Source of the DNA: Chara braunii
Lineage: Eukaryota > Streptophyta > Charophyceae > Charales > Characeae
Direction of reading: 5' to 3'
NCBI GenBank assembly: GCA_003427395.1
Contig: BFEA01000518.1
Coordinates: 70,429 to 134,428 of the forward strand
DNA: 64,000 nt
Positions 21,966-33,800 of this stretch are shown piece by piece. Numbering within the stretch: the stretch's first letter is position 1; every line of letters starts with the position of its first letter. The position numbers were made by a program, and so were the translations under genes. The notes under the pieces were generated by a model, which did not search any database, was not told where the DNA came from, and saw only the letters and a list, made by a program, of their open reading frames with translations.

Positions 21966-23928
21966 GCTTACTAGACCATATTAAGCGACGTCCCCGCCGC
22001 GTCGCCAAATCAAAAGCTATAGATTCCTTCACACTCCAAATGCTGACGAGATTATAACCAATCCGATTAGCTGACAGACTCAGGGTTGAGGCCTCCATCA
22101 AACCATGCCAACACAACTATATGCTGCCAGGGTTTCAACCTAGGTCCCCATTGTCCTGACACCAGGACGCCGGTGTATTACGCATCAATACTACAACATA
22201 AGTTCCAAAGGCCCTCAAACCATCCTCTTCCCCTTTCGTCCTAGACAATCGTCGGCCTCTCGTTGGGTGTCCCAGTTAGCCTCTTTCTCGTAAGCAGAGC
22301 CATAACTAGGGACGCGGGCTTCGAATGAGATCTACGAAGGTATTCTTTGCCTTCTTTCAGCAAGTTCCTCATAATCAAACAAAATAGACTTATATAAGTT
22401 TATAGCCTCTCTTGGCTTTTTCTGCAGTCTAGTACAGAAACGCCAGGTCCCCATCTGATCCCACCATAGCCTGGCTGATCGGGCCAGATCTACGGCCCAC
22501 CACATTGTTATCTTTGGCGACGGTATCCTCCCGCTGGTTATACAACGACAGGTATGTCCCTGATAATCAATCAATCAGGGTCTCCAAAAGACTCGACTCG
22601 TATCCCGCGGAGTAATTTCCCTGAGGCGGGCAACTCCCCTTAAACTCTTACCTCGCGGGTTCGCAGCCAGGTTGTGCCGGCTTGCAGCCATCCACTAGGG
22701 GTTGCACCCAGGTGGCACTAAGCTTTACCGTTAGCTTGGTATTCCTTTAAATATATCTCAGAATTAGCACAGGTGGCCCGGCGGGTCATCACAAACAATT
22801 CACAGGCCGCTGCGGGACTATGCAGGGGTTTGAAGGCATTTACCGGCCCTCCTATAATAGGCACGGCATCCTTCACTCAATCACAAACAGTCTCCCCGCC
22901 GTATCCACAAGGCCGCGGCTCCTGACTTGATCAGAGCCAGCAGTCGCCCATCCTGAGGTATCTCTCGCCCTTTTCAAACATTTCAAGCAAACCTGGTTTC
23001 CTCTCGTCAGGCTTTATCAACACAAACAATGCTTTCCATACCAGTCAGTTTTTTACCCACCCTTACTTAGTAAAGGGTGCCTCTCACAGAACATCTCGCG
23101 GTCAGCCCCCTTTTGTTTGGGATGACGTTTCGTGCGGCCTCTTCCAAAACCATGAAGGGGCCCCAACAATAACACAACTCCCACCCTCCAGAACCATGAA
23201 GGGGGTCTTAATTATCAAACAACTTAAACTGAGGGACCATCTTCTGGGTCCTTGTACAACTTAGACAACGGTGTTTAGTATGACCAAGCATGCAAAGTTT
23301 TGAATCCATCAATCACGTAGGATTCTCATAATTTTTCACAAACAGGCTGCACTCCCCCTCCTTATACTCTGCCCTCTCGTCCGCTTGCAAGCAGACCGCA
23401 CGAGTATACCGGAGGGTAGACAGCTTTACAGTTTAAACAGTCATGCCCACGAGATGCAACATGTACACCTCTCACACAAAGCCAATCATACATCGGGGTA
23501 AAGCCACACATGTGAGAGTGATAGTGGTCGTTACAAGACAAGTCCCATAGAATCTCAACTTATGATACACTCAGGGAGTAGAGTGCCTCCCTCAAGACTC
23601 AAACACAAATACTTAACTCAAACTCTGTCCATCTGAGCATGGATCCCGACCACACTATACACTCACGGAACACGCTCGGGGACACAGCAACTACCAAAAA
23701 TCTAATGGGTGCCTAACCCTCTGTCTCACCCAACGAGGGAAAACTCACACCCAAGTCTCTCTCAAAACTCAAATAGTCTCTGTACCGCGAAACCAAAAAT
23801 GGACTGAACAGTCTCGTGTATCCTACGACCGACCCTCATGTCCTAAGTCGTAGCCCATGAAAGAAAAGCTCAAGGAAACCATGATCGATTATGTATGTAT
23901 AAGCAGACAGGGACTCATCCTACCACCC
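21966..23928 (-). other. 3' untranslated internal region of the giant element
   Basis: No convincing frame is present. The 80-aa minus frame at 22,332-22,574 has ordinary composition but no family. No polypurine tract abuts the LTR: the sense strand reads GGTCTAGTAAGC before TGTCGG. Confidence 0.45.
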
Positions 23929-24662
23929 TTAAAGTAGGCACACGTCTAGGGCCCCCTCAGCCAACCAAGCATATATGCACCTCCAACCCGCCCCTTGTGT
24001 GCCAAATACTCTGGCCCTACTGACACATAGACAGACCAGTCCCGACTCACACAATTCCTCCTGGTCCTGCCTGTATAACTGGGCCCGGCCCCAATCTGGA
24101 GCTCGTTCCACTATCCTACCCTGTCTGTCATAGAACTTGCCGTCGACCTTTGCAACCCGCCCCTCGGCCTTGTCCTCGAGGTGTCGTGCCACCTGGCAGT
24201 CTTCTTCTTTCTTCCTCGGGAGCTCGATGCCGACGGCGTCCCCATGGTGTCGGTGGTCAACTTGTGACATAATGGTACCCCCATATGGCCCCGAGGTTCG
24301 AACTCCCCAGCCTCAGCATCCTCACCCCCTCGCACGACAGTGCTCACTGGCTCGTGGTCTGGTGTGCCCAACTCTCGGGACCCCTCCTCGTGCGGTCTCT
24401 CCGTCGCAACCACATCCCCACATAATCCTGACGGCTGAGGGCCTGCCATGGCAACCGGCTCACTCATAACCTCCTGTTGCTGCTGTCGTCCTGAGTCAGG
24501 TTCTCTTGAGTCCGTCTCTGTGGCCCACGAGCCCAGCTCCGCCCTCAACTCTCCCAGCCCTGGGGTGTCAAGCCTCTGAGGCCTCTCCTGTGGTGTACCT
24601 ATCCCCGTGGCTACCGCCAGCTCATGCAAACGCGAGCCTCTCCTCTCCGTGGACATAGCCAT
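23929..24662 (-). pseudogene. continuation of the extra 3' ORF, frameshifted
   Basis: After the stop at 24,690, two overlapping minus frames continue a similar E/R/Q-rich protein. The first (24,662 to 24,111) starts MAMSTERRGSRLHEL and reads plausibly to about 24,270. From there the other frame (to 23,929) carries the more protein-like text GIELPRKKEED, VAKVDGKFYDRQGRIVERAP and LYRQDQEEL. A switch near 24,270 implies an indel. Together with the 613-aa frame this suggests an original ORF of roughly 850 aa. Function unknown. Confidence 0.4.
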
Positions 24663-24689
24663 AAGCGACTCCTGGACGCCACCCTCCTC

Positions 24690-26531
24690 CTAGGCCGAAT
24701 CCAGAGGCACCTTCCCCATTGGCCCGGGCTGTCGAGGGGCCTCCACCGCTGCTCCCCGACTCGACGAAGCCCGCACCTCTTGGCCCTGGCCATCGGCACC
24801 GGCTCGTCCCGCCTGGCCAGCCTCCCAGGCTGCAGAGAGCCTATCTACAGCGGCCGCCATCTCCCCAAATCTCCTCTCCCACTCAACCTCTCTGGCCTGG
24901 CTCCTCGCCCTCTCCTCGGCAAGCTGAGTAGTCAGGTGCTCCACCTCCAACTCTCTGACCCTGAGCTGACCGCTGAGTAGACTATACCACTGGAAGGATG
25001 TAACTTCCGTCTCGCATATCCTCCTATCCATATGCTCAATCGCCCTCCTCGTCGTGGAGAACCCCAAGTCCCCCATCTCTCTCAGCTCACCCGCCTCCTC
25101 GTCCGCCTGTCCCGTCTCCCGTGACCTCTGGCGGGCCGCGTCCCTCTGGCTTTCGTACCTCGCCCACAACTCGTCGATCCGCTGCTCGCTCGTTTTGGGA
25201 TCGACCGGCGTCGTCGACTCTATCCCTGCCGCCTCCATCTCAGCCTGCCTCACGTGTATTTCATCCAAACGAACTCGCACTCTGGCGGACTTCTCTTTGC
25301 GGGTTTCTCTTGAGGCTCTTTTCGCCTGCAGCCCCTGGCCCTCTGGAGTTGACGCCTCGGTACTCACCCTCTCGCTCGTGCATGGCAATGCTGGCGGTAA
25401 CTCCGCTGGAGCAGGTTCCTCGATAACTGGGCTTTCGGTCACATGTGTGGCCGATGGCAAGTCAGGGAGTACCTCCATCCTCGCTCTCTCATACGCTCCC
25501 TGACCCTCCATCTCTGCCTCCTGCTTAGGCATAGCGGTGGCCTCAAGGAGAAACTCTGGAATCTCCTCACTATCTGGCTCAGGGACCCCCTCTGGCCAAA
25601 GCGGTCGCGCCGACTCCGGGGCTGGGCCACTTGGAGGGGTATCATCTCCAACTGTGATCACCTCCTCAATCTGAGGCCGTACCGGATCCTGCTGCTCGGC
25701 TGCCATCTCAGGATCCTGCGGCTCCCCTCGATCTCGTATGTCCGTCTCCATCTCGAGGTCCAGAGGCTCCTTTAACGACACATAGCGTGCCGGCTCAGTT
25801 GAGCCCTCTCCCAACCGTGAGGCCTCCCATCGAGATACGTCGAGATGAGTCGCTAGGCTCCAGAACGGCGTCTCTCCTGGTATGTCCAACTCCCGCCTTG
25901 GAGGCGATGGCGATGGCGAAGGCGACCGCAACTCCTTGCTCGTAATCCGTCGAAACTCAACTGTCCGGAGACCGCAAGCAGGGAACGACTCCTCTTCCGG
26001 TGCGGGCCCTACGGGCTCATCCTCTCGCTGTGCTGGGGCCCTCCTCCTCTCTCTGGTCAGCCCCACCTCTCTCGGCGCTCGTTCCCTTGGCCTCTTGCTT
26101 CGCCTCCGCCTCTCGACCCTGGGCTCGGGCCTCTCGCGCTCTGGCCGTCCGAACGCCCTCCTGAGCTGGGCCTGGCAGTCCTCCCAATCTCGAGCTCTCT
26201 CCCAGATCTGTCTGGCCACCGGCCTCTCTGCCCCCCTAGTCCAGATAAGTAGGGCCTGCACCCACTCCTCCCGCGCAATCCCCTGACTCAGCATATAATG
26301 CTCGTATGCGGGAATAAACTCCTCCACGTTCCCCTCCTCCAATCGAATGGGTATGCCATCACGTCCTCTAGGGGAAGCTCTCAACCTCTGCATCCCGACC
26401 TCCAAATCTGGCCAAGTCAGGGCCTCCTCACATATCTGAGCGACAGGCTCCTCAAACTGCCCTATACCCCTCAAGTGGTGAATCCTCTCCGCCACTGACC
26501 ACCCTCTCTGTGCCGCATGATCCCGATACAC
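24690..26531 (-). CDS. extra ORF 3' of integrase, Gag-like N-terminus and coiled coil
   Basis: The longest frame in the window (613 codons). The first codon available at 26,531 is GTG. The frame is open upstream to a TAG near 26,664 without an ATG, while a Kozak-like ATGGCA at 26,637 lies in another frame, so the true start is uncertain. Residues about 45-130 resemble a Gag capsid: LEEGNVEEFIPAYEHYML, WVQALLIWTRGAERPVARQI, DWEDCQAQLRRAFGRPE. A basic stretch follows (RVERRRRSKRPRERAPRE), then a long acidic, proline-rich linker. Residues about 420-590 are predicted coiled coil (EKSARVRVRLDEIHVRQAEM, LEVEHLTTQLAEERARSQ). No zinc knuckle, protease or membrane segment is visible. It lies downstream of the integrase tail on the same strand, where some plant Gypsy elements carry an additional ORF. 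It could instead be the gag of another, merged element. Confidence 0.6.
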   Translation of the reverse strand: MYRDHAAQRGWSVAERIHHLRGIGQFEEPVAQICEEALTWPDLEVGMQRLRASPRGRDGIPIRLEEGNVEEFIPAYEHYMLSQGIAREEWVQALLIWTRGAERPVARQIWERARDWEDCQAQLRRAFGRPERERPEPRVERRRRSKRPRERAPREVGLTRERRRAPAQREDEPVGPAPEEESFPACGLRTVEFRRITSKELRSPSPSPSPPRRELDIPGETPFWSLATHLDVSRWEASRLGEGSTEPARYVSLKEPLDLEMETDIRDRGEPQDPEMAAEQQDPVRPQIEEVITVGDDTPPSGPAPESARPLWPEGVPEPDSEEIPEFLLEATAMPKQEAEMEGQGAYERARMEVLPDLPSATHVTESPVIEEPAPAELPPALPCTSERVSTEASTPEGQGLQAKRASRETRKEKSARVRVRLDEIHVRQAEMEAAGIESTTPVDPKTSEQRIDELWARYESQRDAARQRSRETGQADEEAGELREMGDLGFSTTRRAIEHMDRRICETEVTSFQWYSLLSGQLRVRELEVEHLTTQLAEERARSQAREVEWERRFGEMAAAVDRLSAAWEAGQAGRAGADGQGQEVRASSSRGAAVEAPRQPGPMGKVPLDSA

Positions 26532-26872
26532 GTCCAGGAAGAACTCTATATTATCGTCGTCGAACTCAGGCGTAGGCTCCCTCCTAGGCGGCTCATGCTG
26601 CTCGCCCCTTCCTGCTGCCCTCTGGGCCCCTTGCCATGGCCGTGTGTCCCTCCCGCCCCTCTACATGACTGCCTTCGAAAAGTCAGACCTGCACAACAGG
26701 CGAGAGACAGCAAACAGGCATACAACAGGGTCAGCAACTGAGCTAATTGGCTTAGGAAAAACCCACATACTCTCCACACTCATCCACCCCAATCACCCAT
26801 CTATCTAATCACCTGACATGGGTAATACCCTGAGCAAGGCTCTATTTCTAACGAGGTCTCATGGTCCCTTAC
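26532..26872 (-). other. spacer between integrase tail and extra ORF
   Basis: No LTR terminus, primer site or polypurine tract is visible between the two frames, so nothing here marks an element boundary. Confidence 0.4.
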
Positions 26873-27250
26873 CTATTCCCTGGCCACGAACTTCTTCAGC
26901 CTTGTCCCTGATACCCAGTCCTGCCACCCCGCCCCATCCAGCTCTTCAATTTGGTAGGCCCCAAACTCGCCACACCGCACGATCCTATTGGGTCCCAGCC
27001 ACCGTTTATCGAGTTTCTTAGACCATTGTTTTTCTAGCGAGGAGTCATACAGTAGCACCGCATCCCCAACTTTCAGTGGGTCCTTTCTTACCTGGGCCAT
27101 CTGATCTCATCTCATCTTGTCTTCCATGCGGTTTCTCTCTACCTGACCAGCCTCTTCTCGCAACCTTTCCTCGACAGCTCTCACCTGCCGCGCCCGAATG
27201 TTGAGCAGTTTTTCAAAATACAGGTTCACTTTTAGGTCCTAGTGCCTCCA
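26873..27250 (-). pseudogene. integrase C-terminal tail (Ty3/Gypsy pol)
   Basis: The intact part (27,100 to 26,873) carries the typical C-terminal DNA-binding segment of Gypsy integrases: KVGDAVLLYDSSLEKQWSKK, LDKRWLGPNRIV, YQIEELDG, ending in GTRLKKFVARE. The same frame extends upstream to 27,250 with RARQVRAVEERLREEAGQVE but is broken by a TGA near 27,106 and a TAG near 27,240. It then stops abruptly at the terminus of the second LTR family (TGTCGCGCGC, 27,254). The zinc-binding and catalytic core domains of integrase are nowhere in the window. Confidence 0.75.
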
Positions 27251-28844
27251 CGTTGTCGCGCGCGGCGGTCCCACACCCAGACGCAGAGTAAATTTTTGTG
27301 TCGGACCTCACGGTCGTGTCACGCAGGAGTCTGTTGTTCACTTTGACGAAACACCACTCCGACCGTGCACGCGTGCTATACCTCTCGCGACTCCCTACGA
27401 CAGGTTAGGGAACCCGCGAAGTACAACATACCTCCAGCTGCAGGAGCTGTCACCATCCCTTAGGTGGGCGTATCCTTGCTGAGCGAGTGACCCACATACA
27501 AAGGCTTTTATATGCAATCGCAGAGGTAGGTCAGCCGAGGGCGTTTTCTCGATCACCGTAGCATAGGCATACGCGCGGTAGAACGCCTTAAGACTGACCC
27601 GTATGTCGTGTTCCGAGGTGCTAACTCCTGAACCGACTATCTAATCAGGTCGACTTTCTCGGACAGTCTACCACGCTTAGCTAACCATGACAATGACTCT
27701 ATGTTCATTCTATTGACCATATGAGAATATCAGGGTCAAGCCCTTAGCAATCTCTCACTCTTCTCAAAAAGAAGTCCCAGACAAAATGACTCCCTAAGTA
27801 CCGACCAGCCTACGATCCCATTCACAAGTATATATATATGTATGTATGTAATATCAGGGGAACTAACTGAGCGATTGTCGTGTCTCTTTGCCTGAATTTA
27901 TCAGACGATCTCAAACTCAGAAGACAGCACAAACGTCCAACACCTGTGCAGATGCATGACATCACATACACACATATAGATGCAGACACAAAATGCGTTA
28001 CAAGCGTCAACCTTTAATCCATTCATAGCATGCCACTCACGCCCCAAACCCTTGAAAACAACATTTCTTCCTAACCTTGACTCCTTTTACCCCAGCCCCA
28101 CACATTTTCGAAGACTCCTGAGTGTGATTTGGATAATTTAGGCATAAATACAGGGGGAAGATTTATCTGTTCCTTTCTTAGGTCTTATCTTGAGTGTGGG
28201 TGTCAAGCCATGGTGGAAGTTGAGTTGGAGTTCTACCGACCTATTATCCACAGATAACAAAATTTGTTGTTCCTTACGGATTTCTTCCGTAGTCTTCTCC
28301 AAGAGTGATGAACCTATAGACACAACACAGTCCAGAAGAAACTTAACATCTCTCTTCCTAGCTGAGATCTAGAACGTTGCTTCTAGACTCTGTGTCCTCT
28401 GTCTGAGTCCTACTATTCTTAACTAATTGTTTGGGCTGTTGCCCATTCCGCTTCAGGTAGTGAATAATAATTCACTCCCCTTTTACTGTCACGACAATTC
28501 TTCACATCCTTTTCACTATCTCATTCTTATTCCTTTTTGGGATTATCCTGTCCGAGTTTCTTTCCTTCTCCTAACACACACGGACACATCACCAATCCAC
28601 CCTGCGAAAAAGAATCTCATCGAAGAAATCAGACAAATGGATAGTCTCTCTCTGAGGCAAGATCTCACTTATCCTTTCTCAGTAGAATCAGAGATAGCTA
28701 GTTAGGACTGAACAATATAGGTTGTGGAGAAAGTTAGCGGCGGTATGGCAAACCATTAAGGACATATCCATCTGCTACTGGAACTTGTTTAACGAAGGCA
28801 AATCTTGTGGGCCTTGGCCCTTGTGTGCCAAGCACATTTAGCGG

Positions 28845-29730
28845 TAGGCTTATCCTATGGCTAGCCACTGATAAGGCAGGTGTCTTTGAAACCTCACTAC
28901 TCTTATATCAGTCTAGTCACTAATAAGGCAGGATTTCCCTACTACTCTTATCACTGGCTAGCCCTCAATAAAGCGGGTGTCCAATGATCCTTGCTATTCT
29001 TATCACTGACTAAGTGCTAGGATGTTTATTGATAAGGCAAGTATCCTTGAAACCTCACAACTCTTATATCAGATTAGTCACTGATAAGTCAGGATTCCCC
29101 TGCTACCCTTATCACTGGCTAGCCCTCAATAAGGCGGGTGTCCAAGGATCCTTGCTACTCTTACCACTGAATGAATGTTAGGTTGATCAATGATAGGGCA
29201 GGNCTTATCACTGGCTAGCCCTCAATAAGGCGGGTGTCCAAGGATCCTTGCTACTCTTACCACTGAATGAATGTTAGGTTGATCAATGATAGGGCAGGTG
29301 TCCTTGAAACCTCACTACTCTTTTATCAGACTAGTCACTGATAAGGCATGATTTCCCTGCTCCTCTTATCACTGGCTAGCCCTCAATAAGGCGGGTGTCC
29401 AAGGATCCTTGCTACTCTTACCACTGAANGTCACTGATAAGGCATGATTTCCCTGCTCCTCTTATCACTGGCTAGCCCTCAATAAGGCGGGTGTCCAAGG
29501 ATCCTTGCTACTCTTACCACTGAAAAGAATGTTGGATTGGTTAATGATAAGGTAGGTGTCCTTGAAACCTCACTGGTCTTATATCAGACTAATCACTGAT
29601 AAGGCAGGATTTCCCTGCTTCTCTTATCACTGGCTAACCCTCAATCAGGCAGGTGTCCAAGGATCCTGCTCTCACCACTGACCAAGCGTAAGGCTCATCG
29701 GAGTTAAGGCTGACTTTCCCTGCTATTCTT
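28845..29730. repeat. hairpin-type tandem array in second LTR, left copy
   Basis: Units of about 45-55 bp alternate. One type holds CACTGATAAGGCAGG...CCTGCTACTCTTATCACTGG, which can pair TGATAAG with CTTATCA and GCAGG with CCTGC. The other holds CAATAAGGCGGGTGTCC with an AAGGATCCTT palindrome and CTCTTACCACTGA. Single Ns at 29,203 and 29,429 each join perfect 95-bp duplicates, so the copy number is not reliable. Confidence 0.75.
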
Positions 29731-30395
29731 ATCTCCACACAAGCCTTATCGATGAATCAAGTTATTGCTTTCGATGGCATTCGTGCCCCGAATCGTTGAA
29801 AGTTCGAGAACTTATGCTGGAGTCAGATGCATAATGAGAAATGATCAATGTGATCGACGGCAATAGATTATAGCAAGCTCAAATCAAAGGTACCCATCAT
29901 CGTTTAGATGGAATATAGAGAGAATGACCGTGAGAGGTTTATACCTTGTATCCATACTTCCAATCAATGCCCACACAGCAAGATTGTTGTACCCAGAAGC
30001 AGTTAGTTTTCACCCAGCCAGCTCTGAGCACCATCATGGGTAATAGCTTGTGTGTCTTAAAACAACAACTGGGTAGGAGTAGCGTACCTTGTTGTTCCCT
30101 GCCTTCAGAGTTCCACCTGAACTCCGGCAGAGCTCCCGCAATCGCCCTGTCACTGATCATGTACAACTCATGCAATCGATTGCTGGCTCTTAGGGTTAGC
30201 TGAGGTAAGCGTTAACTCAACGGGGATCAGACCCTAATCAAGGCATGTATCTGAGAGGACCGTACAAAGACAAGTATGGAGGAGGATGGAGGAGGTAAGA
30301 GTCACCACACTTGTTGACGACTCTCCCCTGCTTTGCTGCCTCGCACTCTTTTCCTACCTCTGACTCCCACCCTAGCATGTGATCTCAAATGATAT

Positions 30396-30396
30396 A

Positions 30397-30437
<41 letters not shown>

Positions 30438-30458
30438 CACTGATAATAATAATAATAC

Positions 30459-30489
<31 letters not shown>

Positions 30490-30569
30490 GTAATAAAAAA
30501 AAAAAATAATAATAATAATAAGGAGAATAATAAACAATAATAGCAATAATAACCATAATAATAATAATT
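30396..30569. repeat. AAT microsatellite
   Basis: Interrupted (AAT)n with a short A run. It is followed by GCGAGGCATACGAGCGTGACG, as the matching tract at 37,179 is followed by its counterpart. Confidence 0.95.
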
Positions 30570-30899
30570 GCGAGGCATACGAGCGTGACGATATATAGAA
30601 ACCAAGTTGCAAAATCACACAGATATTGGAGTAGAAATGTACATGCAGAGCGCAATAGCCCCTAGAATTCGTCAAAATGGGCCACCATAAAGAAGTAATG
30701 AACCAACACTCGTGCTCATGGCCCCTATCAACACACCTATCAAGGTGGCTTCTTTCTGCCTGAATCTGTGTCTCCTCTATGTACGTTACCGTGTATGTTA
30801 CAGTCTGTACCTCACTGTGTATTTCCACGGTTCGTGTCACACTGGGTGCGTCACAGTTTGTATCTTGTTGTGTATGCTACAGCCTCTGTCACACTGTGT

Positions 30900-33800
30900 A
30901 TACCTCGACAAAAGGAGATACTGACTCACAAAAGACTCAACCATAGACAAGGATTCACTCACAATGTGAAAGTGTTGGTGGTCACCAACTCATCCCCTTT
31001 GGATACATATATAAATACAAAATATGTTCCAACGAGTCAGACTTGCGACCCATCTCTCTCATCATAATTGTCTATCTTCAAATATCTATGTGTTTCCTTA
31101 TATCATTCTAACCTTTAGTCTATCAAAACTTAAGGAAAGAACTAGCTCCTTTCCCAGACTGCATTATACTCTCTCATGTTCCTTCTTACCCAACAAAATT
31201 TCAATTTTTATCTAGGAGTTCATATCTTCACTTCTTTCTAAACTAGGAAGGTGCTATCCAACCCCAGTATCTAATGAAGTTCTACTCTGTCACCCTTGGA
31301 TGTCCTGGGGATTGCCTGTCCAGCGCTGGCAACCAACCTCCCTTGTGCATCAACTCAGTCATCCCTGCCTTAATGTATCTGACAAAATCTCACAATCGCC
31401 CCTTAAGTGTCCTTCTTCGGCTACCCCTACGTCCTGCTCATATAGACAAACGCTTAGTAAAGTCTCTTATCACTTTACAGAGTCTCTCCTTCTTACTATA
31501 TTCTTTCAGAAAGGTAATATTCAAACCATACCTTACTACTATTGCTAACTTCCAAACGCCTAAGACCATTCAAAAGTAGGTCATAATAGTACAATGCATT
31601 AGTTATAACAGTTGAATATTTAGATAGTTTTAGCAGCAAAGAGACAAGCCTAATAGGCATATGTATGCATTGGTGATGACGAAAACTTATGGTATCTGTT
31701 ACGATCATAGGCAATAGTCATGCTGTAGTCAATAAAGTTTTAATGATAAATGCTTTAGGATGCAAAATAACGAGAGTACTACGTTCTACTCCCTGGGCTT
31801 TGACAGGAGTGCATTGTGTCAAGGGGTAGTGTAATCCCCTAAGGGATAACATCTTAGACTCCCGAGCCCCGCTCAAGGACCAAGCCTCACTGCTTCACCC
31901 TCCGATTCCAGTATCCGTTCCTTGTAGACTCTGGTCAATTAGCAGACAACCTCACCGCGCACGTTTCCAGGATGACATATCATTTCACGTGATGATGAAC
32001 CCACTTGACACAAAGATAGTTGGGGAATCACCCCCTACCTTCTTGCGACATGCAGTAGTTGTCTCCATCATAGACCATAGTCTAACAAGGTTCAAACATT
32101 TTCCTCCTTCTCAGTAGTAATGTAGTCACCATTCCCCAAAGGGTCAGGTGACAACACCCCACTATGGACCAGGAACATAATTCCGGCGCGGGACTCACTA
32201 CTACCTTAGAAGACCGATTTATAACTCCTTCAAGCCATCTTGTCAGGGAAAGGAAACTTAGGATTGTAACTCCCCTAAGTATAAACTCTACACATTGACC
32301 ACCTCTTTGAGAGAATTTATTCTCCCAATGAGTCGGTCATTCCATTCACCCCCGATCCCGCGTCGGACATGGATTCTGCGTAGCTTCTCTATCCTTTATA
32401 GGAGAGCAATCCAGATGTATGGACTCAAGTGAAATAAACATAGATGAATAGTTCAGACGGATGAATTTAAGCGCACAGTCTAGAATAAATAAACTCAGAT
32501 GGACAACCCAAGCAATTAACCATGAATAAGATGCATTAGATAGATAATTTCACGTGAATAGGTTTACAATAGACTGGCATGAATAATTGATAACCTGAAA
32601 TGAAATGGCCTTAAGAGAATGAATTTTAACGCTTAGATTCAACTGGGTATACTCAAGTAGATGGTCCAGGATGGAGGAGTTTAATCAACTACCCTCATGC
32701 GTGAATACAGTCACCAAGTTGAACAAGATGGTTTGACACCTACTTCCTCACTGCCTCACTGACTACACTTAGGATTGTGTGCCTCTTCTTGCAGGCACTA
32801 CAGTTGGCATAATAAGCGTGCTTTATCCATCCTGTTCACCCCCTTTCTGTAGATCGGCCAGTCTTCTGACTAAACAGGCCTCCACTCGTAAACTTTGCTC
32901 GCAAGTACAACCCTTAGACTAACAAAAGTCTTAAATGAGTCAATTCACGTGCACGAGTCACGTACTCAATCTACCTCTATTGTTCATCTATCCCCCATCT
33001 CACTTGACTTACACTTCAAGTTTCTAGTTTGATACACGCTTGAATGAGCACATTACCACCTTCTTCAACTTTTATCTCCTAGCTAAATCACCAGACTCTA
33101 CTTATTAACAATAAGTACCATATACAACTTTCACCTATCGTTACCTCCTAGGGTCACTCCCCTAGAAACCCTGACATCCTTTCTTACTACACCTGCCTAT
33201 CTTTAACTCCTTCTCCTGTCAATCCCTGACTCTCTTCAATGCTCACTCAATGCTTCATATAATTCTGTTGTACAACAAGTAGGAGATCAACTTGTAAATC
33301 CCTGGTTGACATAGCGAGATCATCACAGGGAGATGCACAATCTCTAGTTGGATGACGCGGATTGAAATATGACAGGAGAGTCAAGAATGCGAGGTGTTAG
33401 CCGAGACCCTCGTTGGCCGGATCGAGGGAGGAAGGTCAATTGTTTCGTTCTTGAGCAGAGGAAGAAGGCAGTGGATAAGATCCGAAGTGACGGCGGCTTG
33501 GTGGTTCACGACGCAGAGGTGAGGTGCCATAATGCCTCTCACATTCGTAATACGCCATCTTCCCCGAAGACTGGGTACTCTCACTCCACTAGTCCAGATG
33601 CCTACGAGCCTCTACCCTTCCTTCCTCTTCTTCTAGCCCTTCATCTTCCTTTTCCAATCCTCCCACTCTTTGGTCAAATCTATAGGCCTCCCGGCGGCCT
33701 TCCCTAACCTTCCGCATCTTCCTCTCTCAGTACCAGTCCCATGACCTTTAGGTGTCATATTAATGTGAGGACAATAGAGACAATAGAGCCTTTAAAGTTA

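Larger units (their letters stand above)
27254..30900 (-). repeat. second-family LTR, left copy (3' LTR)
   Basis: It begins TGTCGCGCGCGGCGG and matches the copy starting at 34,347 in the same order as far as about 30,760/37,530. By eye identity is about 83% at the start and over 90% around 28.0-28.25 kb. It shares blocks with the giant LTR (TACCTCTCGCGACTCCCTAC, CAATCGCAGAGGT, CAGAGTTCC and CTCCGGCAGAGCTCCCGCA), so the two families are related. The right end could not be fixed; similarity fades in a GT-rich stretch after about 30,770. No genes. Confidence 0.65.

Noticed and set aside
22100-22180. tRNA-like GGTTGAAACCC on the minus strand
   Set aside because: It resembles a B box, but no A box or cloverleaf can be formed at the right distance.
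28845-29730. Possible CRISPR-like array (repeated units with different spacers)
   Set aside because: The repeats are not uniform, the spacers are themselves related, and the context is a eukaryotic LTR.
30385-30840. Hydrophobic-looking frames over AAT tracts
   Set aside because: The I/L/Y runs are the microsatellite read in frame, not membrane proteins.
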